DNA from: Amphimedon queenslandica
Lineage: Eukaryota; Porifera; Demospongiae; Haplosclerida; Niphatidae
Direction of reading: 5' to 3'
Assembly (NCBI RefSeq): GCF_000090795.2
Contig: NW_003546340.1
Span: 171,773 to 220,654 of the forward strand
Length of the DNA stretch: 48,882 nt
The notes beneath the pieces were generated by a model that searched no databases, was not told where the DNA came from, and saw only the letters and a list, made by a program, of their open reading frames with translations. The translations under genes and the position numbers were made by a program. Below, in pieces: positions 33,135-43,850 of the stretch (its first letter is position 1; each line of letters starts with the position of its first letter).

Positions 33135-36100
33135 AGGATGGTAAACTACATGATTTTCTGTGCACTAGTTTGGGTATTAGTGAGTTATCTGAAGATTGCT
33201 GTCTGTGTTTGGTTTACAAAATGGACGGGATCACAAAACTCCATTTTACCTACCTAATGGCACTAGACACAGAGAGTGCTCAGGTAAAGAAATATAAAGA
33301 ACAGAGAGAGAGAGAGAATGGAAAATTTATGGCTTTAACATTTTCCTTTTTTCTTCATATAAAAAGATTTTCAAGACCTCCATTAACAAACTGGCACACC
33401 ATCTTCTTGACTATCAACTCTCAGTACATACGTACATGAGAAAACAGTGAGTTTCCTTCATGTCTAGTACATGATTATGTCATACATTACAAGACATGAT
33501 GTTAATGTACATGAATGTAATTTGTAACTCTATCCAGTTATGTTCGAATGTGTTTGGAGAGTAACGGTCACGGACAGCTTCCAGTCAAAGTCGTCCGAAA
33601 GCTCATGATGGTACCAAAGACCTCTAAAGATATCCTTAACTATTTTGAGTCGGCAAAAACCAACGTCAAGGAAAAGGTGCGAGAAAGAGAAAAGGAATGA
33701 GATAATTTTGTTATTTTTAAGGATGATGGCACACCATACATTGATGTGTCAGAATTCACCGAAGAAATATACATGAACCTAATCGATACTTTATTGCAAA
33801 ATAGAGGACCTGATCTAGACGTATTGAAGAAGGAATGGTTAGTCGTCTTCATCACATGACCGACTCTCGTATGATCATTTCTCATTTCAATCAATAGTAA
33901 AATAAAAGCTAGGAAGCAGTATATTGATGCCAAGGAGTTTGCTACTGTTTTGAATACAGTGAGTCCTCATTACTACCCCCTCTCTCCCTCTCACTGTACA
34001 TTGTATGTACCCATAGCAACAACGTGATCCTCGTCTTAATGACATCTTGCACCCTCGACTGACTAACGAACAAGCTATGGCACTAATGGATAAATATGGA
34101 GGAGAGAAAGGTAAGAGAAGAAAGAGACAAACTTGATGAGAGAATAATGGAGGGATAGTCTGCACTATATGTGGCTACATGTACATGCTTATAAAAATAT
34201 TATACTTTATTATACACAATTATTGTTATCATTATTATTATTATTTCTGTTTTTATTTTGATAGATCGGTTAACAATGAAGGATTTACTTCAATATCTCA
34301 TGAGTGATGATAATATGATCATCGACCCAACAGTATTCGACCAGTGCCAGGACATGTGGAAACCACTCAATCACTATTTCATCAACAGCTCTCACAACAC
34401 TTACCTCAACGGTACCCTGTCACATGACTTGTCATGTGATGAGTGTTATGTATGTTTCTATAGGTCACCAGGTTCGGTCTGAGTCCCTCACTGAGATGTA
34501 TGCTCAAGTATTGCTCACTGGATGCAGGTATAGGAATGAATGTTTGCCTGTGTGTGTGTGACTCTCTGTTTTGTTTGTGTGTTAATGTATACAATAGTTG
34601 TGTTTGTCTTTTCAAGGAAATATTTAAATCATGGCATTTCCTTGTATTCGTTCTCTCTCTCTTTATGTGTTTTTCTTTCCTTCTATTTACCACATCTTCC
34701 TCTCTCTCTCTTCCCCCCCCTCTCTCCCTCCCTCCTTTCTCCCTCCCCTCTCTCTCCCTCCCTCCCCTCTCTCCCCTCTCTCTCCCCTCTCCCTCCCTCT
34801 CTCTCTCTTAGATGTGTAGAACTTGATTGCTGGCCTCGTGGTGATTTCGAAGACATTATTATCACACATGGGAACACACTCTGTACTAAAGTGCCATTCA
34901 AAGTCAGTCTAATGATATTAAAAATTAATAACAATAAGATTATCATTATGAAAGTGTTGTGCACAAATTACTACCTACAGTTGTTACACACTCTTGGCAG
35001 CACACAAGACAGAGAGAGAGAGAGAGACAGAGAGAGACAGAGAGAGAGAGAGAGAGAGGTAGAGAGAGGTAGAGAGGAAAGAAAGAGAGGGATATGATTC
35101 TAGACAATGTTTGTGGTAATGGCTCTCATTATTGATCATTCAATGTCTTCTCTTTACTCTATTCATCATGTGTATGTACTCACCTTCTCCATATAAATGC
35201 AGTGCAGCTGCTGTTGTTATTAGTGGAGGAATTGGTGTTTATTTTTGATGTTAATGTAGTCAAGTTATGTTAATCGTACTCTTGAATGTAATTGTATCAA
35301 CACTGACTTCTCTCTCTTTTTCTCTCTCTCTCTCTAGGACGTGGTGGAGACTATTAATGAGTTTGCATTTGCTGCCAGTGAATACCCTCTCATCCTCTCA
35401 ATTGAGAATCATTGCAACAAGTATCCTAAACTCATCAGCAGGATGGCTGACATCTTTATCAATGTCTTTGGAGATAAGCTTCTCTCTGCTCCTTTTGAAG
35501 ATTGCCCTGTAAGAGATTGAGGGGAATATTTCAATGGACATTACAATGGCCTCAATTTTTAAAACAGAATGCTTTAATTATATTTGAACTCTCTTTCTCT
35601 TTCTCCTTCCTCCAGCTGGAGCCAGGCACACCACTACCGCCAGTAGAGAAACTCAAAGGGAAGATACTAATAAAGGACAAGGTCAGGGCACCAAAGGGAG
35701 GGACTGGGACTCTCTCAAGAGGAGCAACAATCCAAGATAACTCTGAAGACATACCAGAACCAGCTGCCTCATCACCAACCAGTAAAGAAGAGACTGTTGT
35801 GACTTCTCCTCCTCCTGTCACAGTGGTGACTGATGATACTCCTTCTCCTACAGCTGCTCCTCCTGTTATTGTAGAACCACCTAAGTCCAAGGTATTATAG
35901 TCACTTGAAAAGGTTGAACTTCTTTTCATAATTCATGTATATATAGGCTCCATTGCTTACTAGACCTAGTCTATTCAAGGGTATGACTATACTTGAAGAC
36001 ACAGACGATGGGTTAGTATGTACATGTACATATGTATAATTATTAAACTATGTACATGTAACTAGTCATTTTGTTTACTGTTTTAAGTCACTACGGTCTT

Positions 36101-37743
36101 CTTCGAGAGTGATTATTAGTGTTTTATGTGATGCTGCTCCTGCACGTGCTTGCGGTATGTCTCTCTTTCTCTAGCTTGTCTGTAAGAGGACATTATTGTT
36201 ATGACGTTTTTCCAGCTGTATCTTGTCCTTTATCAATTCATTAGCCCTGGCCCAGTGTCTATTAGATTGTTTAGCCTCAGGAATGCTTTGATAAAAGCCT
36301 GGTGTAAGAAACGCCAGCCTTATTAAGCACAGCTCAAATTAGCTAAAATTATTTGCCTAATTTAAATTGGCTTCATGTATTTATTATACTGTTCTTAATT
36401 ATACATGTACCTGTATGTACGTATGTACATTATTTTTATGATTCTCCATTTTCTCTTAGTCCAATCAAACAGAACAGTTTAGAGAAAAGTCCTTCTCAAG
36501 CCTCAGCTTCTTCTAGTGAGAAGAGTCCACCTACCACTGATGAGCACAAGAAAACTGAAGGAGGAGGAGAAGGTGGACAGCAGCAAGAGTCAACTGCACC
36601 AGCTGATGGAAACGCTGAAGCAAAACAAGTGAGTGAGAGAGAGGGGCTGTTTGAAGGAGAGTAGAGTGCACAATCTGATCTGGTTTTTGTTCTTTTTTTA
36701 GCCTGGGAGCACTCCAGCAAAGAAAGATAATGGAGCTAGCGATGAAGCCTCAAGAGAAGAGAAAAAGAAATACGAGGTAAATGAAGTATTTTGATATCAG
36801 ACCTACATGTTACATGTACATGTAATAGTAGAATGTCTTACTAAGACTACATTGTAGCAAATAAATTTATTGTAATATGTAATTAAAATCAAGATCAAGA
36901 CCATTTCTTGATACATATACTTGTTTTTATGTTATGTATCAAGTTTGAGCTTATTCCAATCAAATTTGTATTTTTTACGAATTTTTAAAGTTACTCCAAA
37001 ATCGGGCCAAAGACCAAAGGCTATAGCCTTGGGTCATCGGCCAAATTTCCTTAAAAAATGAAAAGTCAAAATTCTCCATTTTAATAATTTTTCCTGATAG
37101 ATAATTAGATATACATGTTCTTATACTATTTATCAAGTTTGAGCTGATTCCGATCAAATTTGCATTTTGTACAAATTTTTCAAGTTTCTCCAAAATTGGG
37201 TCAAAGACCAAAGGCTATAGCCTTGGGTCATCGGCCAAATTTCGTCAAAAATGAAAAGTCAAAAATTCTCCATTTTCATCATTTTCCCTGATAGATATAC
37301 ATGTTTTTATGTTATTTATCAAGTTTGAGCTGATTTCAATCAAATTTGAATTTTTTACAAAATTTTAAAGTTGCTCCAAAATCAAAGACCAGCTATATAA
37401 AGTATTTAGCCAAAAATAGCTAGGAGAGAATTCTCCATTTTTATTACATTTTCTAATATTTTTTAAATGTTGTTTGAGCTGGTTCTGATCAATTACATGT
37501 ACATGTAATTTTAATATTATTTTAAATATTATTTTTAATGTTATTTTTAATATTATTTTTAATTATTACTTTTTACTGTATTTGATCTACTGTACATTTG
37601 TAGAGAGGAGAAGCTCTTGGTGCCAGTCCTTTGACAGAGCTACTCAACTATGTTACTGCAATGTCTTTTGGGAGCTTTGAAGCATCCGAAAGTAAGTTCA
37701 AGTATTCAGTACTGATTGTTTAATGCTAATTATATTTTCTTTT

Positions 37744-37809
<66 letters not shown>

Positions 37810-40800
37810 CTCTCTCTTTTTTCCAGAGCTCAATTGTCATTACATTATGTCCTCCTTTGGTGAAGAGAAAGGTATGAATCTCATCAAGACGAAGCCAAAA
37901 GAGTTTGTGAGGTATAACATAAGACAGAACAGCCGAGTATACCCAGCTGGTGGCTCCAGAATGAACTCCAGCAATTACATGCCACAGGTAATCAAGCAGG
38001 AGATATCACTCTATAAATATTATTTTCATTATTATCTAGATCTATTGGAATGTTGGCTGTCAAATGGTAGCTCTTAATTTCCAGACATCAGACATGCCAA
38101 TGCAAGTCAACTATGCAAAATTTGAAATGAATGGAGGGACAGGGTAAGTAGCTGTCTCCATGACAACCTATGACCACGCCCACATCTACAGGTATTTATT
38201 AAAGCCAAGTGTCATGTGCATGGACAGAGGTTTCAATCCGTTTGTGCAGAAGAAGATTGACGACACTGTCCCCGCTCGTTTATCTGTCAAGATAATCTCG
38301 GGAATGTTTATTACGTCAAAGAAGACGGAGCTGATGGTTGAGATTGAGATGTACGGGCTCCCAGCTGACATTGTGAGACGAAGATTTACTAAAAAAAGGG
38401 CACCTGCTCCTCATCCTTTCTGGGACGAGGACTACTTTGTGTTTAAAAGAGTAAGAGAGAGAGATGTGAAATTATTGTTTATAAAGAAAGTGAAGCAGTT
38501 ACAAAATGTGTCTACTATGCACGTACAGTGTAGTTACTTGTAACAAATTTAGTGCTTTAAATGTTAATTTTTTAAATTAAAAGTTTAAGACAGGGTTAAG
38601 TTTAAGTTAACCCATTCAAAAATTGGATATACAGGTGAATGTAATGGAGTTATATGTACATTCCCTCTCATTTTATACTCAGTTATTTGTAAAAGGTCTA
38701 ATGGGTTGCCCTCTCTTAAGTCATCCTGTTCTTTATTGTGGTTAACAGTTGACACTAAAGTCCATTTGCATTCACCTGAGCCCAGGAAGTGATTACAGAC
38801 CCCACCCAATAATTAACACAATGCAATAATATTAGGAAAAGTATGGCTGTACTTTCTGCATGGGTTATACAACCAACTTGAAGCTAAAGAGCTATAGCTG
38901 CTTCTTGAGTATCACAATAGATGCGGCAAAAGGAGAGGAATGCACAGGTATGTTTATTTTTACAATAGGAACTGTAAGTCAAAAGTTATTGCAAGAAAAC
39001 TAGGGCTCAGGTGAACACAAATGGACCTTAGTAACAATATAAGCCCATTCACTTCATATTGTCATTATTGATCATCATTATTATACTGCTATTTTTATTT
39101 TTCAGGTATTATTGCCAGAGCTAGCTCTACTGCGTCTAGTAGTGTTTGACAGTGATCACGTGTTCATGGGCCAAAGAGTCCTACCAGTCAATCAGTTAAG
39201 GGCTGGCTTCAGACATGTCTCACTGAGGGACAAACACAACAATCCTCTAGGAATAGCCAACCTCTTCCTTCACATTAAGATCGAGGACTACGTACCTGAT
39301 GAGTACGAAGGTAAGCACTGATTATCTCTACTTTTTTGAATCTCGATCTATTTTTTAAGATTTCGTTGCTGCCCTTGAGAACCCACTGATGTTCGCCACT
39401 AGAGCTTTGGAGCAACTGGCAATGGGAACTGATGCCGAGGAAGACGAAGTGAGAAGACAGAGTCTTTTTTCATTTATAAATTTATATTGTTCAGTTTAAA
39501 GATGCAGCTGAAACTGAGCAGTCAGGGGAGTCTAACATTAGAAAAGGGAGTGCCCCTGAGATCACTCCTACTATTAATACACCCGATGGTCCTATACCTG
39601 AGCAGAAAAGAAAAGGATCGGCTGCTCCTCCGGAAATTCAAGTTAAAGTAATTTCTGCAAGAGGATTGAAGCCTTTTAGTGATATTATTGTTTTTTTAGT
39701 CTGCTCAAAATTTTGCAAAACCAAGAGGCTCACTTGTTCCCACGACTGGTAATGATACCCTCAAAAAGATGGGCACTAAATCTGCCACTATGCCCTCATT
39801 CCAAGGTACTTGTGCATTCTGCAGCTCTTAGTCATTTCTATTTTATGTTTTTTTCAGGTGAAACTCTTTCTTGCCTAATGGAAGCAAAAGGAAGGGAAAA
39901 ACTTTGTGCAGTGTCTCATGATTCACCAACCATTATTGAAAATCCAGTAAATTATGATAATATTATTAACTATTTTTTATATCTGTTATAGGATTATCTT
40001 AAACTGATGAAACGATTTACTAAAGGAAATATTGATTTAGCCAATAAACACGAGAAGGTATACATTTTAACTACAGATTATTATTATTATTATTATTATT
40101 ATTTTCAGGCTACTAAGAAACTGCAGGCTGATCAGTCCAAAGCAATGGCCAAGGCGTCAAAAAAAGGAGCTGACCAAGTGAGTTGGTTTTTATAGAAATC
40201 AGTCGTTCTTTTATTGTGTTGTCTTTCTATTATTTTTACTTTTTTCTCCTCTTCCCCTTCCTTTCTTTAGGAAAAGGAGTTGGAGGCGACTCACAAAGCT
40301 CAATTGGCTGATCTGGAAAAGAGTCAGAAGGAGCAAATAAAAGCACTAGAGAGACAATCAAAGATGGAGGTAGCGTTTAGTAATAATCGTTTCATCTCAA
40401 TTTTTAATTTATAAAATTCTTTAGCTTCATGAAAAGCAAAAGTTCTTGCTTGGAGTGACTCATAATGCACAGAGAAAGGCTCTTGAGAAAATAAAGAAAA
40501 TGTAAGTCAAACTCTATTATGATTAGAACTGGTTGCATTCTAATCACATTACCGCCAACAGTGATCTGGATAAAGTTACGAAAGAAATAATTCAAGAGCT
40601 GAAACTTAAAAAGAAGGACGGAGACACTAAAAACAAGGATTGGGGAAGGTTTGTGAAATCTTTTTTAAAAGAAAATAATTAAACTCTTGCTCTTTTTTCA
40701 GAGGTGTTGAACAGGAGGTGTTTAGCACAGGAATGCTGACTCGTTCTGAGCTGAGCAAAGTCCACGACAGAGAGAAGGAATATTTGGAGAAGACAGTTGT

Positions 40801-40946
40801 AGAGGCTGTGAAGAAAATGGAGGAGAAACACGCAGAGGTTAGAAAATAATTCATTTTTAAAAATAGTAGTAATAATAAAATTATGTTTAAAATTTGTGTA
40901 GGAGTTGGCAAAATTAGATGAAGATGAAAACGAGATAGATCTTTGA
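32310..40946 (+). CDS. PLCB: Phosphoinositide phospholipase C-beta
   Basis: Thirty-three coding exons join in phase (first 32310-32399, 32600-32683, 32964-33023; X box 34265-34411, 34464-34527, 34812-34902, 35338-35508; Y box 37604-37691, 37827-37987, 38040-38143, 38192-38450; last 40702-40837, 40902-40946), about 1253 residues. The enzyme splits PIP2 into IP3 and diacylglycerol under Gq control. Order: PH (1-140), EF-hands (150-310), X (312-460), linker (about 450-650, longer than usual, Ser/Pro-rich then acidic/basic), Y (650-780), C2 (about 785-915), long charged coiled-coil C-terminus typical of beta isoforms (950-1253). Catalytic residues are present: SSHNTYL, CVELDCW and THGNT. It ends EIDL, a possible class II PDZ ligand. 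Exon 24 has two possible donors six bases apart. Poly(A) signal at 41370-41375. Confidence 0.95.
32877..32957. repeat. (CT)n tract forming the PLC-beta exon 3 acceptor pyrimidine region
   Basis: About 37 CT units end in TTTTTCAG|AGTGCC at 32963. The minus-strand poly-Arg/Glu ORF across it is an artefact. Confidence 0.95.
33082..33135. repeat. (TTA)n tract ending at the PLC-beta exon 4 acceptor
   Basis: About 16 TTA units followed by CTATAG|GATGG. The intron is 113 bp, so nearly half is the microsatellite. Confidence 0.9.
34698..34811. repeat. CT/CCCT-rich tract at the PLC-beta exon 12 acceptor
   Basis: A 110-bp pyrimidine tract of mixed CT and CCCTCC units ends in CTCTCTTAG|ATGTG. Several overlapping Ser/Pro/Leu ORFs come from it and are not genes. 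Confidence 0.9.
34903..35337 (+). other. PLC-beta intron 12 with (GA)n tract
   Basis: 435 bp, with GAGA/GACA repeats at 35009-35090 and a CT-rich acceptor at 35310-35337. No coding content. Confidence 0.5.
36012..36459 (+). other. PLC-beta intron 15
   Basis: 448 bp inside the X-Y linker coding region. AT-rich; no recognisable exon, although an alternative linker exon could hide here. Confidence 0.35.
36880..37500. repeat. Dispersed intronic repeat, family 2, three or more monomers (inverted)
   Basis: In PLC-beta intron 17. Reads as the reverse complement of the 4.1-4.7 kb family: three copies of TATCAAGTTTGAGCTGATT or close variants at about 36940, 37130 and 37318, with AATTTTTAAAGTTACTCCAA and TAGCCTTGGGTCATCGGCCA (twice). 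Confidence 0.85.
37746..37820. repeat. (CT)n tract at the PLC-beta exon 19 acceptor
   Basis: About 35 CT units, slightly interrupted, ending in TTTTTTCCAG|AGCTC at 37826. Confidence 0.9.
38451..39105 (+). other. PLC-beta intron 21
   Basis: 655 bp within the C2-coding region. Two segments are related in inverted orientation: TTCACCTGAGCCCAGGAAGT near 38770 and CTAGGGCTCAGGTGAACACA near 39001, with CTTATTGTGG/ACAATATAAG-type flanks, so a degraded inverted repeat or short mobile-element remnant is possible. Confidence 0.35.
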
Positions 40947-41458
40947 AGGAGATATTAAAATATATGGAACAATTATTTAGTCTATAGTTACACTCCTAAT
41001 ACACTTGCAATTTTAGTTATGCCCCAAATTTCTTTCACATACTCTTTCTTCCATTCAGTCATGCATAATGTTATGTGATAGTTATTTCATTTGTTTCTGT
41101 TGTATTTTGTGTACATGCAGTAGAATTGTAGATCTATTATTATTATTATTATTATTATTGTTATTATTATTATTATTGTTATTTCTTTTCTTTTCCAATG
41201 CTGACCAATAATTATATTTATATAATGTAATGATGATAATTATAAATTAACTTTTTTAATGATATAATAATGAAACTAATTTCATCTCCTCATTTTATTC
41301 CCATTGTTATTTCATTATCCAGCATAGAAGAATCGTTTTTTCTGCTTCCTTTTTCTTTATTTTTTTTACAATAAAATAAAAAAACAGACTAGGTATAATG
41401 CTGATAATTCATATATCGAAAGTAAGTCATGTACTCTTGTTCATATTTGTCTCTCTTT
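40947..41458. other. Convergent 3' region, PLC-beta / YeeE-family gene
   Basis: Holds AATAAA for PLC-beta at 41370-41375 and TTTATT at 41356-41361 (AATAAA on the minus strand) for the transporter gene, so the two poly(A) signals lie within 20 bp. A (TTA)n tract is at 41138-41182. Confidence 0.55.
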
Positions 41459-43568
41459 TCATGATGGTAGGATTGCTTTCATTGTCACTGCAGTTGCAAT
41501 AGCTCCACCAAACATTGAACACAGAGCAAGGAGTGAGAAACCATGTAGAAGACCAGTACCAGATATTCCATGGCCACTATATAAATGACAGGAAGAAAGA
41601 ACAACCTTTTAAAAATAATATCAAAAAATATCATTATCAAGAGTATCAAAGCTTCACTTGTAGGAAACATTAATCAATGTTGACCGATATCTAAGGTATA
41701 TGATGACTGCATGCAATTTGATACAAAATACTTGATACAAAACAAACTGGATAGTGCATGCGTCGGTCATACCTGGTGCAACCTGAAGCCAGTCTTGCTC
41801 CAAAGAGGAGACATGCTCCACCAATGAAACCAGTAAGAGGAGAGACACCCTCAACACTGCCCCACGTACCAGAGAGGAGAGAAGAAGCTGCACCTCCTAA
41901 TGCTGCACTCCCCACGTATACAACCTTTATGAATTAAAAATAGGATTAGCGGTAAACGATATGAGTCACATGATACAGTGTAAATTAGAAGTAATTAAGA
42001 ATTGACACTAAGCGTGATACTATAAGTTCTGCCAAAGTGAAGCCCATAAAATCGACTAAATACACAAAGCACTGGTGACAACAACACAACACAGCACTGC
42101 TCAACAACACTGCTCAACACTGCTTACAGTTAACACTAGCACTAACCTGCCACCAGTCATTAGTGTAGCTCTTAAAGTAGGCAAAGGCCCCATTTCCAGC
42201 TTGCTTTGTGGTGGTACTCACTGCTTTAGCTACTAGAGTGCAATAAGACGAGCTGCCCCCAATACTATCCTTCACACTAATTGCCAATGGAAGTTGAAGA
42301 ATGCCAATACAGACACCGCATAAAAGAGGGTTCCATGTTGCTTGAGATAAAAGTGGAATTCCATTTCTTTGCAGCCCCTAATGTATGCACACAATTTAAT
42401 TATGCAGTGAGTATAGTTTGAATAGTAATAAATACAAGCTAGCATAATATCTCATTCCTTACTGATAGGTTTATTTTCTCTGGAAAGAGTATATCTACTA
42501 GTATTGAAACTGTAGCGAGTAGAGCCATAAAAGGCAAAGCAACAGATACATATCTCACAGAAAGGATCCTATCAACACTGCATGTGTATGTGTGTAAATA
42601 AGAGACAATGAAAACATTTTTGATATTAAGTTAGTTAATACACTAACAAGTTTCCTGCAATCGAAAGAGGAGAAGGCTCATCATCATCTTGCTTCTTTTT
42701 GCATGTAGACTGGAGGCTGGAGTGGATCATACCATACAGTACTGCACCAAGAATGCAGCCTGCAAATGTGTATACTGGGAAATGAATCAAAAGTAACAAT
42801 GTCGAAAGATTCCATGTACATATACCTGCATGTTGTGTTCCGGTTCCAAGCTGGACAAATATCATTCCAGGACACTAAAAAATAATAAGAATGGATTAAA
42901 ATAGTTACAAGAGTAGGAGTATTACAATAAAACAATTTGCAAAAATTTGCATGCCATCCTTTCATAAATTTACAGTACATGTAGGTATGATGATGATTGA
43001 TGATATTTAATGGGTTCGCTTACAGATCCAGATAATGTCATTCCAGTTCCAAGAATGGCCCCACCAAGTAAAGTCTTTCCGACACTTTGAAATGCAAGTG
43101 AATCGTAAAATGCTTTACGAACGGAATGGAAATAGCGTCGAGTGGATGGAATGAAAGCCAACAAACTGAAAACACCGCAACCTATGTTGTACACACAAAA
43201 CTTATCAGATTGTGCTAATACTAACACTCTGAGAAAAAAATTCATCAGTTTATATAAAACACAAGGCTTCAAAAAGTCATGCATAATTATTAGTTTTCAC
43301 TGACTTGTAGCAACTGCTGGTAGGAAGAGTTTAAGCATGGTGTACTGTGAAAATGTCATTTGGTTCCTTATGACTGATGGTAAGTAAGCTATAATCAAGT
43401 AAAGAAATGATAATGTGATAATGTGAAATAATGAAATTAAAACTAGAATGAGAATCAGCAGCTGCAATTAATGAGGCACCATAATGATAGCTCACCTTGT
43501 CCTTTCTCTGCAGCTAATCCAAAGATGAGCCCGCAGCCACTAGAGACTGCAAAAGTCTTGAAATCCAT
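41459..43568 (-). CDS. YeeE/YedE-family (sulphur transport) multi-pass membrane protein
   Basis: Nine exons in phase: 43568-43496, 43388-43305, 43226-43024, 42874-42826, 42759-42648, 42577-42463, 42377-42147, 41924-41773, 41576-41459 (1137 nt, 378 residues). Two half-repeats show the family signature: GGAILGTGMTLSGSCPGMIF and GACLLFGARLASGCTSGHGI, each with a key cysteine, plus GCGLIFGLAAEKG at the start and many hydrophobic helices. Bacterial YeeE/TsuA imports thiosulfate using conserved cysteines. Introns and typical flanks show this is a resident nuclear gene rather than bacterial contamination. Substrate in an animal is unknown; thiosulfate or another sulfur species is inference. Exon 3 uses an AGAG|T acceptor, where the second AG fits the frame. 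Confidence 0.9.
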
Positions 43569-43850
43569 CTTACCTCTCTCTTCTTTTTTCTCTCAGACTT
43601 TAATAAAAGTAGCTTAATAGTTTCGGCGGCTAGATACAAAGATATTTATGAGATAACAGAAAATTAACAAGCAATCAAGGACCGCCTTGGGTCACGTAGC
43701 CTACTATGGTATATACAGCAGGTCACGTATCTACCCACACCTCCCATCACGTAGCTCACTGATTGTATTTATAGAATGTTATCACTGAAAAAAACTGGGA
43801 GGAGTGTTTGGGTAACAGTATAGTATATATATAATGAATGTAATAATGAT

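Noticed and set aside
34540..35097. 185-codon Ser/Leu/Pro-rich plus-strand ORF
   Set aside because: It runs through a PLC-beta exon out of frame and is driven by CT and GA microsatellites in introns.
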